64,000 bases of DNA from Streptomyces sp. NBC_01431. GTDB taxonomy: Bacteria > Actinomycetota > Actinomycetes > Streptomycetales > Streptomycetaceae. The stretch spans positions 1,178,001 to 1,242,000 of the forward strand of contig NZ_CP109496.1 in NCBI RefSeq assembly GCF_036231355.1. Direction: 5' to 3'. The position numbers and the translations under genes are program-made. The notes below the pieces were generated by a model, which saw only the letters and a list, made by a program, of their open reading frames with translations, was not told the DNA's origin and ran no database searches. Shown here piece by piece: positions 44,606 to 52,900 of this stretch; the stretch's first letter is position 1, and each line of letters starts with the position of its first letter.

Positions 44606-45715
44606 TCATCTCTTTCGTACGACGACGAAGTCCGCCAGCGCGGTGAGCTGCGCGCGGATCTTTTCCGGCATCTCGACGGCTCCCAGCGCCTCGATCGCGA
44701 TGGTGTGCTGCCTGCGGGCCTCCTGGGAGGTCCACTCGCGGCCGCCGGCCTCCTCGATGAGGGCCGCCCGGGTGGCGAACTCCGCCTCGGAGAAGCTGTC
44801 GAAGTCATTGCTCTTGGCATCCGCGGCGAGCAGTTCGCCGAGCCGTTCGGAGGCCGGGCCGCCCGCCGCGAGCGCCGCGACGACCGGCAGCGACTTCTTG
44901 CGCTGGCGCAGGTCGCTCCAGGTCTGCTTGCCCGTGGCGTCCGGGTCGCCCCAGATGCCGAGCAGGTCGTCGACGGCCTGGAAGGCGAGGCCCAGGTGGT
45001 AGCCGTACGCCTCCAGGGTGTCGGCGGTGCGGTCGTCGGCCCCGCCGAGAACCGCGCCGATGGAGACGGCGCAGGCGAGCAGCGCGCCCGTCTTGTTGCC
45101 CTCCATCTCCAGGCACTCCTCGACGGTGACCCGCTCGCGGTGCTCGTAGGAGATGTCCTGGGCCTGACCGTCGATCAACTTCCGCGTGGCGGTGGTGAGT
45201 CGGCGGGTGGCGCGGCCCGCCTCGACCGTGCCGAGTTCGAGCAGGACCTCGTTGGCGAGGGCGAACAATGCGTCGCCGACCAGGATCGCCTGCGCGGGTC
45301 CGTGCACCTTCCACACCGTGTCGCGGTGGCGGCGCTGCTCGTCGCCGTCCATCAGGTCGTCGTGCAGGAGCGAGAAGTTGTGGACGAGTTCCACGGCGAC
45401 CGCGCCGGGGACACCGACCTCGGCGGCGGCGCCGGCCGCCTCCGCGGAGAGCAGGGCGAGCGCGGGCCGCACGGCCTTGCCGCCGTCGCCGTCCGCCGGG
45501 CGCCCCTGGGCGTCGATCCACCCGAAGTGGTAGGCGGCGACGGTGTCCATGGGAGCCGCGAGCCGGTCGACGGCCGCGCGCAGCTCCGGCGTCGACAGCG
45601 CGCGCCCCCGCTCCAGCAGGGCGGTGACGTCCACGGTGTCCACAGCCGGATTCGCCGAAGCCGAAGGCACAGTCGGCACAGTCTCTCCTCTTGTTCCAGT
45701 ACTGCTAATAGTCAT
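44606..45715 (-). CDS. Polyprenyl diphosphate synthase
   Basis: A 369-aa trans-prenyltransferase. The first Asp-rich motif is DDLMD (in LVHNFSLLHDDLMDGDEQRR) and the second is DDLLGIWGD. FARM has no two-residue insert and an aromatic residue at -5, a pattern also found in short-chain GGPP synthases. In this operon it most likely supplies farnesyl diphosphate for squalene. The ATG at 45715 overlaps the hpnE stop (ATGA). Confidence 0.92.
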   Translation of the reverse strand: MTISSTGTRGETVPTVPSASANPAVDTVDVTALLERGRALSTPELRAAVDRLAAPMDTVAAYHFGWIDAQGRPADGDGGKAVRPALALLSAEAAGAAAEVGVPGAVAVELVHNFSLLHDDLMDGDEQRRHRDTVWKVHGPAQAILVGDALFALANEVLLELGTVEAGRATRRLTTATRKLIDGQAQDISYEHRERVTVEECLEMEGNKTGALLACAVSIGAVLGGADDRTADTLEAYGYHLGLAFQAVDDLLGIWGDPDATGKQTWSDLRQRKKSLPVVAALAAGGPASERLGELLAADAKSNDFDSFSEAEFATRAALIEEAGGREWTSQEARRQHTIAIEALGAVEMPEKIRAQLTALADFVVVRKR

Positions 45716-47094
45716 GCCGCCTCCTGAAGCGGATGAACATGGGGGCGGCCCAGGGCGCCGAGGGCGGCACCGGCGGCGCTGAATCCGCTGCGCACGGCGC
45801 CCTCCATGGTCGCGGGCCAGCCGGTCGCGGTCCACGCGCCGGCCAGGTACAGGCCGTCCGCACGGGTCCGCGCCGACGGCCGCAGCCGTCCGACGCCGGG
45901 GGTGGGGGCGAACGTCGCTGTCCGCTCCCGGGTGACGAAGAAGTCGAGGATCTCCGCGCCGCGCGCGGCGGGCAACAGCTTTTCCAGCTCGGGCAGGTAC
46001 CGCGCGCGCAACTCGGCCACCGGCAGGTCGATCTCGTCATCGGCGGCCGACTGGGAGATGGCCAGATACTGCCCCCCGCCCATGAGCCCCGAGGAGTCGG
46101 TCCGGTCGAAGACCCACTGCACCGGAGTGCCGAGCGCGGCGAAGAAGGGCTGCTTGAGGACCTTGCGGTCGTAGACCACGTGGACGTTGAGGATCGGCGC
46201 GGTGCCGATGTCGAGCAGCTTGCCCGGATCGTCGAGCGCGCCGTCGGGCAGCAGGTCGTACGTCTCCTTCTGCGGGACGGCGAGCACGACGACCTCGGCG
46301 TCCAGCGTCTCGCCGGCCACCTGGACCTGCCAACTTCCGTCCTGCGTACGGGAGATGGACTCGGCCTTGGTTCGCGTCTCGGTGCGTACGCCGGCCGAGT
46401 CGAGGGCCTTGCGGGCCAGCGTGTCGTGGAGTTCACCGAGCGGCACGCGGGCCCAGCCGATGTCGGCGGCGCCCGGCTCGGAGAGCAGCCCGGTCTTGAA
46501 GACCATGGCGGCGAGCCCGAGCGAGGCGTGCGGCGCGGTGGCGTTCAGGGTCGCCACGCCCACCAAATCCCACAGCGCCTCGATGGTGCGCGCCGACTGC
46601 CCGTGCCGGCCCAGCCAGGTCGCGAAGTCCACGCCGTCGAGCGCCGGGTCGGCCGGGTCGAGCCGCTTGAGCGCGAGCGCGGCGCGCCCGACGGAGGCCC
46701 GCTCGGCGAGCGAGAGGTGCGGGTAGGTCGCCAGGCTCCTGGCCAGATGCAGCGGCACGGGCAGCGCGGCGCGGCGCAGCCGGCCGAGCCGCGGCCCCCT
46801 GGGGTGCGCCACGTCGAGGACGGGGACGTCCAACCGGGCCTGGACCGGGGCGAGTTCGGCTCCGCCCACCCGGTCGAGGAACCAGCGGTAGGCGGTGCAG
46901 CACCGCAGGTAGACGTGCTGGCCGTTGTCGACGGTGAGGTCGCCGCGCCGGAAGGAGAAGGCGAGACCGCCGAGGCGGGGGCGGCCCTCGATGAGGGTCA
47001 CGCTCAGCCCCGCGTCGGCCAGTTCGAGCGCCGAGGTGATGCCGGCGAGACCGCCGCCGACCACCACCGCGCGTCCGGGCCGCGTCCCGCTCAT
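45712..47094 (-). CDS. hpnE: HpnE, hydroxysqualene dehydroxylase/squalene-associated FAD oxidase
   Basis: A 460-aa amine-oxidase-type flavoprotein. VVVGGGLAGITSALELADAG (residues 10-29) binds the ADP part of FAD, followed by GRPRLGGLAFSF. The C-terminal DGLYLAGAWTATGWPATMEG closes the FAD site. HpnE reduces hydroxysqualene to squalene. GGAGGGGAGG precedes the ATG, which overlaps the stop of the small DUF6380 gene. Confidence 0.93.
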   Translation of the reverse strand: MSGTRPGRAVVVGGGLAGITSALELADAGLSVTLIEGRPRLGGLAFSFRRGDLTVDNGQHVYLRCCTAYRWFLDRVGGAELAPVQARLDVPVLDVAHPRGPRLGRLRRAALPVPLHLARSLATYPHLSLAERASVGRAALALKRLDPADPALDGVDFATWLGRHGQSARTIEALWDLVGVATLNATAPHASLGLAAMVFKTGLLSEPGAADIGWARVPLGELHDTLARKALDSAGVRTETRTKAESISRTQDGSWQVQVAGETLDAEVVVLAVPQKETYDLLPDGALDDPGKLLDIGTAPILNVHVVYDRKVLKQPFFAALGTPVQWVFDRTDSSGLMGGGQYLAISQSAADDEIDLPVAELRARYLPELEKLLPAARGAEILDFFVTRERTATFAPTPGVGRLRPSARTRADGLYLAGAWTATGWPATMEGAVRSGFSAAGAALGALGRPHVHPLQEAA

Positions 47095-47231
47095 GCGCCC
47101 TCCCCTCCGGCCGGCCCGGGGTGCTGCGCACGGCGGGCCGATGCAGTCAGGGACGCGGCGGCGCGCCGCGAAGTTGCACGTCGGGCCCGCGTAATGGTCC
47201 TCAGCCCTTCGTCCGGGTACGCGTGGGGCAT
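47091..47231 (-). CDS. DUF6380 family small protein within the hopanoid operon
   Basis: A 46-aa basic peptide. The centre RRATSRRAAASLTASARRAQ and the end GPAGGEGA match my recollection of DUF6380 proteins (pattern RRATLR-GAASLTATAxRAP...GPAGEGA). The ATG overlaps the hpnD stop (TGATG) and its stop overlaps the hpnE start (ATGA), so three genes are chained by translational coupling. This makes chance occurrence unlikely. The function is unknown. Confidence 0.72.
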   Translation of the reverse strand: MPHAYPDEGLRTITRARRATSRRAAASLTASARRAQHPGPAGGEGA

Positions 47232-48181
47232 CAGGCGCGCCTCCTGGCGGTCTGCCGGGACACGTACCGGGTGTCGAGGCCGGACAGTCCGCGTACCGCG
47301 ACGTACGCCTTCTCCCGTCCGGGCAGCGAGACCCGCCCGCGCAAAACCGCCTCCGGGTCGCGTTCGATCCGGTCCAACAGACGCCGGTAGATTCCGGCCA
47401 TGGCCGCCACGCAGGCGCCGCTGCGCCGGTCCAGCATCGGCAGCAGCCGGTAGCCCTCGGCGAACAGGGCTCTGGCGCGCCGCACTTCGAAGTGGACGAG
47501 GCCGGCGAAGTCGGAACCGGCCGGCGGCACCGGGCTGTGGAAGCCCGCCGAGCAGCCGAACTTGGCGAGGTCGTCGGCGGGCAGATAGGTCCGCCCGTTG
47601 CCGGCGTCCTCGCGGACGTCCCGGAGGATGTTGGTGAGTTGGAGTGCGAGCCCCAGCGTGTCGGCGTACTCGGCGGCGCGCTCGGTGCCCGGTGCGCCCT
47701 GCTGCGTACCGAAAACGCCCAGGGAGAGCCGGCCGATGGCGCCCGCGACACACCGGCAGTAGACCTTCAGGTCGTCCCACGTCTCGTAGCTCTCGCCGTG
47801 CACGTCCATCAGGACGCCGTCGATGAGCTCGTCGAGCCCGCCGAGCGGGACGGGGAAGCGGCGCGCGGTGTCCGCGAGCGCCACCGCCACCGGGTCGGTG
47901 TCGTCCTCGTCGACCTCGCCGTCCCGGACGCGCCCGAGCAGCGCCCGGGTCTCCTCCAGGCGGGACTTCTTGGCGTCCACCGGCAGCGTGCCGTCGCCGA
48001 TGTCGTCGACGCGGCGCGAGAACGCGTACAGCGCCGACATCGCCTGCCGCTTGTCCGCCGGCAGCAGCCTGATGCCGTAGGCGAAATTGCGCGCCTGCTG
48101 CCCGGTCACGGCCTCGCAGTAGCTGTATGCGGCCTGTACCGGTGCGGACACGGGTGCCTGTGCCTCCACGGTCCGGCTCAC
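47231..48181 (-). CDS. hpnD: HpnD, presqualene diphosphate synthase
   Basis: A 316-aa all-helical squalene/phytoene synthase family enzyme. The first Asp-rich motif is SRRVDDIGD (about residue 54) and the second LTNILRDVREDAGNGR (about 188). AMSALYAFSRRVDD and GRTYLPADDLAKFG are typical. It couples two farnesyl diphosphates to presqualene diphosphate. The start overlaps the hpnC stop (ATGA). Confidence 0.95.
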   Translation of the reverse strand: MSRTVEAQAPVSAPVQAAYSYCEAVTGQQARNFAYGIRLLPADKRQAMSALYAFSRRVDDIGDGTLPVDAKKSRLEETRALLGRVRDGEVDEDDTDPVAVALADTARRFPVPLGGLDELIDGVLMDVHGESYETWDDLKVYCRCVAGAIGRLSLGVFGTQQGAPGTERAAEYADTLGLALQLTNILRDVREDAGNGRTYLPADDLAKFGCSAGFHSPVPPAGSDFAGLVHFEVRRARALFAEGYRLLPMLDRRSGACVAAMAGIYRRLLDRIERDPEAVLRGRVSLPGREKAYVAVRGLSGLDTRYVSRQTARRRA

Positions 48182-49089
48182 CCCTCTCTACGCGCTCTTC
48201 GCAAGACGGCTCCCACCTCGCGCATCAGCCTTGCCTTGGTGGGCTTGGGCGGCCCCGGGAGTACGTCGTGGCCGGCGGCAGCGACCGCGTCGAGCGCGGC
48301 GCGTCCTCCGGCCACGAATCCGGCCAGTAGCAGCTTGAGTCTGCCGTGGACGCTACCCACCAGGGGGGTGCCTTCATTCAGCAACGACCCGGCGCGTTCC
48401 GCCTCGAACGCGACCAGGGCACGCACCGAGGCGCTCCCTCGGGGAGCCGCCAGATCGGCCTCGGTGACGTGGAAGCGCGCCATGTCCTCGGCGGGCAGAT
48501 AGATCCGGTCCCGGCCGAGGTCCTCCTTCACGTCCTGGAGGTGCTCCACGATCTGCAGCGCCGTGCACACCGCGTCGGAGCGGCGCACGCGCTCGGCGCT
48601 CGCGGTGCCGGTGATGGCCAGCACCAGGCGCCCCACGGGGTTGGCGGAGAGCTCGCAGTAGGCGACGAGTTCCTCGTACGTCCCGTACCGCCCGACCTGC
48701 TGGTCCTGCCGGTTGGCCGCGATCAGCCCGAGGAACGGCTCGGGGGTCAGCGAGCGGCGGCGCACGGTGGGCTGGAGGGCCTTGAGCAACGGGTGGTGCG
48801 GGGTCCCGTCGAAGACGCGGCGCAGATCCGCCTCGAAGGCGTCGAGCAGCAGGAGGCGGTCGTCCGCCTCGGCGGGGTCGACACCGAGGTGGCGGGCGTC
48901 GGCGCCGCCGGGGGCGAGGTCGCCGTCACCGATGTCGTCGACGAGACGGGCATAGCCGTAGACGGCCATCAGGTCGTCTCGCCAGGCGCGCGGCAGAAAG
49001 AAGGGGGCCACTGGGAAGTTCTCTTCCGTGGCCTTGTCGAGCGTGGTGCGCGAGGAGGATCCGGTGCGCACGTCCCGGACTGGAGTCAC
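48178..49089 (-). CDS. hpnC: HpnC, hydroxysqualene synthase
   Basis: A 303-aa squalene/phytoene synthase family enzyme. ENFPVAPFFLPRAWRDDLMA is the HpnC hallmark. The Asp-rich motifs are RLVDDIGDG and EHLQDVKEDLGRDR. It turns presqualene diphosphate into hydroxysqualene. It is the first enzyme gene of the operon, starting with a GTG that overlaps the stop of a 21-codon frame just upstream. Confidence 0.95.
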   Translation of the reverse strand: MTPVRDVRTGSSSRTTLDKATEENFPVAPFFLPRAWRDDLMAVYGYARLVDDIGDGDLAPGGADARHLGVDPAEADDRLLLLDAFEADLRRVFDGTPHHPLLKALQPTVRRRSLTPEPFLGLIAANRQDQQVGRYGTYEELVAYCELSANPVGRLVLAITGTASAERVRRSDAVCTALQIVEHLQDVKEDLGRDRIYLPAEDMARFHVTEADLAAPRGSASVRALVAFEAERAGSLLNEGTPLVGSVHGRLKLLLAGFVAGGRAALDAVAAAGHDVLPGPPKPTKARLMREVGAVLRRARREG

Positions 49090-49151
49090 CGGGTACCGCC
49101 CGGCGCGGGAACGGCGGCCGTCCCTTTGAGCCGGAGATCTTCCGTAGCCAT
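49086..49151 (-). CDS. Candidate 21-aa coupled leader ORF upstream of hpnC
   Basis: The frame MATEDLRLKGTAAVPAPGG plus two residues runs from ATG 49151 to a TGA that overlaps the hpnC GTG start (GTGA). GGGAGA lies about 10 nt upstream of the ATG. It could be a leader peptide that couples translation to hpnC, or a chance frame. No family is recognised. Confidence 0.35.
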   Translation of the reverse strand: MATEDLRLKGTAAVPAPGGTR

Positions 49152-49489
49152 GGCCGTCACATCTCCCGTTCTACACCGCCGACCCAATACATCCTATTTC
49201 GGACACGCCGCCTGACCTCCCCGGACGGGGTGACCCGTCGCGCGAGGCGCCCGGGGCGTATTACCCCACTTGCCGCGAATCAGCACCGGTACAGCTTACG
49301 TTGTACAACGGCCGACAACACGTCGGGGTGTTGCGAGCATTACGAGAACACTCCAATCCGGCCCAACCTTCCCCGCATACTGGCAACTTGACGGGTTCTT
49401 GACCCCGCGACCACACCATAGGACGCGAAGACCCCCGCCGGGGTTGATCGACGGGGGCCGGGATTTCACGTCCGGCGGGTGACTGGGCG
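49152..49489. other. Hopanoid operon promoter region with palindrome
   Basis: About 340 bp between the hopanoid operon and the 3' end of the exporter operon, both on the minus strand. AT content rises at 49180-49420. CGTTGTACAACG at 49299-49310 is a perfect 12-bp palindrome, with GTACA repeated in inverse at 49289. It is a candidate regulator site about 150 bp before the first ORF. I could not place a convincing -35/-10 pair. Confidence 0.45.
49432..49457. terminator. Hairpin after the exporter operon
   Basis: CCCCCG (49432-49437) and CGGGGG (49452-49457) form a 6-bp stem about 35-58 nt past the minus-strand stop at 49490. It is a plausible terminator for the seven-gene operon. Confidence 0.45.
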
Positions 49490-50305
49490 TCAGCGGCCGG
49501 ATTCCTTCTGGTACGCCTTGACGACCTCGTCGGTCGGACCGTCCATGAGGAGCTCACCGCGCTCCAGCCAGAGCACGCGGTCGCAGGTGTCCCGGATGGA
49601 GCCGATGCTGTGGCTCACCAGGAAGACGGTTCCGGCGTGCTTGCGCAGTTCCCGGATGCGCTCCTCGGAGCGGATCTGGAACTGCCGGTCACCGGTGGCC
49701 AGCGCCTCGTCGATCATGAGGACGTCGTGGTCCTTGGCCGCGGCGATGGAGAACCGCAGCCGGGCCGCCATACCGGAGGAGTAGGTCCGCATCGGCAGGG
49801 AGATGAAGTCTCCCTTGTCGTTGATGCCGGAGAAGTCCACGATCTCCTCGTAGCGCTCCTTGACCTCCTCGCGGGACATGCCCATGGCCAGGCCGCCGAG
49901 AATGACATTGCGCTCGCCGGTCAGGTCGTTCATCAGCGCCGCGTTCACGCCGAGCAGCGAGGGCTGGCCGTCGGTGTAGACCCGGCCGCTCTCCGGCGGC
50001 AGCAGTCCGGCGATGGCCCGCAGCAGGGTCGACTTGCCCGAGCCGTTGGAGCCGATCAGGCCGATCGCCTCGCCGCGGTACGCGGTGAACGAGACGCCCT
50101 TGACCGCGTGCACCCGGCGCATGCCCCGGGAGGCGCCGCCGGTCTTGTCCCGTTTGACTATGCGGCTTAGGGCCGCGGTGGCGCTGCCCTTTCCGCCACC
50201 GCCTCCGTTGACGGTGTACACGATGTGCACGTCGTCACAGATGACGGTGGGGATGCGCGCGTCGACCACGTCGGCGCGCTCCTTGATGTCCTCAGCCACG
50301 GCCAT
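49490..50305 (-). CDS. ABC exporter ATPase, TagH/Wzt type
   Basis: A 271-aa ATP-binding subunit. Walker A is GSNGSGKST (about residue 86), the signature-like segment YSSGMAARLRFSIAAA, Walker B HDVLMIDEALATGD, and the H-loop VSHSIGSI. The YxSGM signature and absence of a long C-terminal domain are typical of teichoic acid/O-antigen exporters. It overlaps the permease gene by 14 nt and should export the product of the upstream enzymes across the membrane. Confidence 0.92.
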   Translation of the reverse strand: MAVAEDIKERADVVDARIPTVICDDVHIVYTVNGGGGGKGSATAALSRIVKRDKTGGASRGMRRVHAVKGVSFTAYRGEAIGLIGSNGSGKSTLLRAIAGLLPPESGRVYTDGQPSLLGVNAALMNDLTGERNVILGGLAMGMSREEVKERYEEIVDFSGINDKGDFISLPMRTYSSGMAARLRFSIAAAKDHDVLMIDEALATGDRQFQIRSEERIRELRKHAGTVFLVSHSIGSIRDTCDRVLWLERGELLMDGPTDEVVKAYQKESGR

Positions 50306-51173
50306 ACCGCTCCTCAGCCTTCCAGAAGTACACGAAGCCCAGTCCCCCGACGACGACCGCCCAGCCGACCGCGAGGGCCCACACGTGCGGGGGCAGCGTG
50401 TGGCTGCCGTAGCCGTCCATCAGGGCGTAGCGCGCCAGGTCCATGTAGACCGCGGCGGGGTTGCACTGAAGGATGACCTTCAGCCAGTGCGGCTTGCCCC
50501 TGAGCACGGTGCCGAGGCTGAACATCACGCCGGACGAGTACATCCACGTACGCATGATGAACGGCATGAGCTGCGCGAGGTCCGGCGTCTTGGCACCGAG
50601 GCGCGCGAAGGTCAGCGCCAGCCCGGTGTTGAAGACGAACTGGAACGCGAGCACCGGGATGATCAGGAGCCAGGTCATGCCCGGCATGAAGCCGGACGAG
50701 ACCACCACGATCATCAGGACGATCATGGAGAACAGCAGCTGCTGGAGCTGCTGGAGTGCGAAGGAGACCGGCAGCGAGGCGCGCGGGAAATGCAGGGCCC
50801 GCACCAGGCCCAGGTTGCCCGAGATCGCGCGTACGCCCGCCATCAGCGAGTTCTGCGTGAACGTGAACAGGAACACGCCGGTCACCAGGAACGGGATGTA
50901 CGCGTCCGAGGCGATGCCCCGCTTCGCGTTCATGAGAACGCCGAAGATGAAGTAGTAGACCAGCGCGTTCAGCAGGGGCGTCGCCACCTGCCAGATCTGG
51001 CCGAGCTTCGCCTCGCTGTACTGGGCGGTCAGCTTGGCCGACGAGAACGACAGGATGAAGTGGCGCCGACCCCACAGCTGCTTGATGTAGGCGGTGAGCT
51101 GGGGCCGGGCCCCGCTCACCGACAGCCCGTGTTTGGCGGCGAGGTCCGCCGGGGACAGGGTTGTGTCACTCAC
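50292..51173 (-). CDS. ABC exporter permease, TagG/Wzm type
   Basis: A 293-aa ABC2-type permease with six helices. YSEAKLGQIWQVATPLLNALVYYFIFG near residue 50 is the conserved TagG/Wzm start of the membrane domain (…LGxxWxxLxPLxxxxxYxxxF). It pairs with the adjacent ATPase for polysaccharide or polyol-phosphate export. The GTG at 51173 is used; the ribosome site is weak. Confidence 0.92.
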   Translation of the reverse strand: MSDTTLSPADLAAKHGLSVSGARPQLTAYIKQLWGRRHFILSFSSAKLTAQYSEAKLGQIWQVATPLLNALVYYFIFGVLMNAKRGIASDAYIPFLVTGVFLFTFTQNSLMAGVRAISGNLGLVRALHFPRASLPVSFALQQLQQLLFSMIVLMIVVVSSGFMPGMTWLLIIPVLAFQFVFNTGLALTFARLGAKTPDLAQLMPFIMRTWMYSSGVMFSLGTVLRGKPHWLKVILQCNPAAVYMDLARYALMDGYGSHTLPPHVWALAVGWAVVVGGLGFVYFWKAEERYGRG

Positions 51174-51239
51174 AAGTGAAAACTTTCGTGTTCATGAAGT
51201 ACGCCCGATGGTCTCAGAGACCTCTCAGAGCCGAGACTC

Positions 51240-52124
51240 TCAGATGACGGGAGGACGGCCCAGCCGGGTGAGTCTGAAGACCGTACGCCACTTCATGGGG
51301 CGCCGTGGTCCGCAGGGCGTCGTCCAGCCCTCCTTGAAGCCGCCGAACCACGCCTTCAGCGCGGGGCCGGACGGCTTGCGGGCGAGGGTGAGCAGCAGCC
51401 AGACCCCGAGGTAGACGGGGACCAGCGGCGCGGGCAGGTTGCGCCGGGCCAGCCAGACCCGGTTGCGGGCCACCATCCGGTGGTAGACCGCGTGCCGGGA
51501 CGGGGCGGTCGTCGGGTGGTGCAGGACCATGTCCGCGCGGTAGTCGATCATCCAGCCGGCGTCGAGCGCCCGCCAGGCGAGGTCGGTCTCCTCGTGAGCG
51601 TAGAAGAACTCGTCCGGCAGCCCGCCGACCTCCGCGAACACCTTGGTGCGCACGGCATTGGCGCCGCCGAGGAACGTCGTCACGCGCGAGGAGCGCATCG
51701 GGTCGGCGGCGCGCAGCCTCGGGACGTGGCGGCGCTGGGTGATCCCGGTGTCGGGGTCGGCGATGCGGAAGCTGATGATGCCCAGCTCCGGGTCGGCGGC
51801 GAAGGCCTGCCGGCACAGCTCGGCGGTGTCCGGGTTCGCGAGCAGCCCGTCGTCGTCGAGGAAGAGCAGCACGTCCATCCGCGCGCCCGACGGTCCGAAC
51901 GCCTCGATGCCGACGTTGCGGCCGCCCGGAATGCCCAGGTTCTCCGGCAGCTCCACGGTGCGTACGCCCTCGGGGACGTCCGGCACGGGGGCTCCGTTGC
52001 CGACCACGACGACCTCGATCCGGTCGCCGTCCTGCTTGGCGACGGAGTCGAGCAGGGCCCGCAGCTCGGCGGGGCGGTTGCCCATGGTGATGACGACCGC
52101 GCCGACCTTCATCGGGGCGCTCAC
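51240..52124 (-). CDS. GT2-family glycosyltransferase
   Basis: A 294-aa inverting glycosyltransferase. VVITMGNRPAELRALLDSV opens the GT-A fold. The nucleotide-sugar Asp lies in VVVVGNGAP/ENLGIPGGRNVG, the DxD-like motif is FLDDDG, and the base region FFYAHEETDLAWRALDAGW carries the ED pair. It likely adds a sugar to the polymer made by neighbouring enzymes. The GTG at 52124 overlaps the upstream stop (GTGA). Confidence 0.9.
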   Translation of the reverse strand: MSAPMKVGAVVITMGNRPAELRALLDSVAKQDGDRIEVVVVGNGAPVPDVPEGVRTVELPENLGIPGGRNVGIEAFGPSGARMDVLLFLDDDGLLANPDTAELCRQAFAADPELGIISFRIADPDTGITQRRHVPRLRAADPMRSSRVTTFLGGANAVRTKVFAEVGGLPDEFFYAHEETDLAWRALDAGWMIDYRADMVLHHPTTAPSRHAVYHRMVARNRVWLARRNLPAPLVPVYLGVWLLLTLARKPSGPALKAWFGGFKEGWTTPCGPRRPMKWRTVFRLTRLGRPPVI

Positions 52125-52900
52125 TTCAGCCTGCTCGAAGCGAGCACGGACACGAGGTGCAGCAGCGTCTGAAGGAGCGCGATGCCCGCGAGCACTGCGA
52201 CGCCCAGGCGCGAGAAGTACAGGTCGCCCCGGACCTGGTCCACGACCGCGAGGACCAGGATCAGCAGGGACGCCTCGATGCCGAGGACCAGCCGGTGGAA
52301 CTTCAGCGCGGCGGCGGCCCTGCGGGCCAGCGCCATGCCGGAGGAGCGCGGCTCGGCGGCCGCGTCCTTGACCTGGGGCAGCCCGGCCTGGTGGCGGGCG
52401 ACGCCGACCAGGTCGGTCTCGGCCTTGATCAGGATGGCGCCGAGCGCGGCGAGCGTACCGAGGAAGGCCCACAGCCAGTCGATCCGGCCGCCGCCCCACA
52501 GGTCCGCGGCGCGCAGACCGAAGCCGACGAGTACCGCCGCGTCGCACAGGTAGGCGCCGACGCGGTCCAGGTACACGCCGGACAGCGAGAACTGCCTCTT
52601 CCAGCGGGCGACTTCACCGTCGACGCAGTCGAGCAGCAGATAGCCCTGTACGGCCACGACGCCGAGGACCGCGCCCCAGATGCCCGGGACGAGCAGGGCC
52701 GGGGCGGCGAGCACACCGCTGAGGGTCATCACGTAGGTCAGCTGGTTCGGCGTGACCTTGGTGGTGACCAGGAGGCGGGTGATGCGCAGCGAGATCTCGC
52801 GCATGTACAGGCGGCCGCCCCAGTGTTCTCCGCTGACCCGGTCCTTCACACCCGCCGGGTGCACGACCGGGCGGAGCTCAGCTACGGATGGTCTTGGCAT
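52121..52900 (-). CDS. CDP-alcohol phosphotransferase with altered D4
   Basis: A 259-aa membrane enzyme with about six helices. The CDP-alcohol motif reads DCVDGEVAR, then G-VYL-D. The fourth Asp (catalytic base in relatives) is replaced by Ala in LDRVGAYL. The family transfers a phosphoalcohol from a CDP-activated donor to an alcohol. Conservation of the first part with loss of D4 suggests a variant mechanism or non-catalytic partner for the DUF5941 homologue in the same operon. Both ends overlap neighbours. Confidence 0.85.
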   Translation of the reverse strand: MPRPSVAELRPVVHPAGVKDRVSGEHWGGRLYMREISLRITRLLVTTKVTPNQLTYVMTLSGVLAAPALLVPGIWGAVLGVVAVQGYLLLDCVDGEVARWKRQFSLSGVYLDRVGAYLCDAAVLVGFGLRAADLWGGGRIDWLWAFLGTLAALGAILIKAETDLVGVARHQAGLPQVKDAAAEPRSSGMALARRAAAALKFHRLVLGIEASLLILVLAVVDQVRGDLYFSRLGVAVLAGIALLQTLLHLVSVLASSRLK

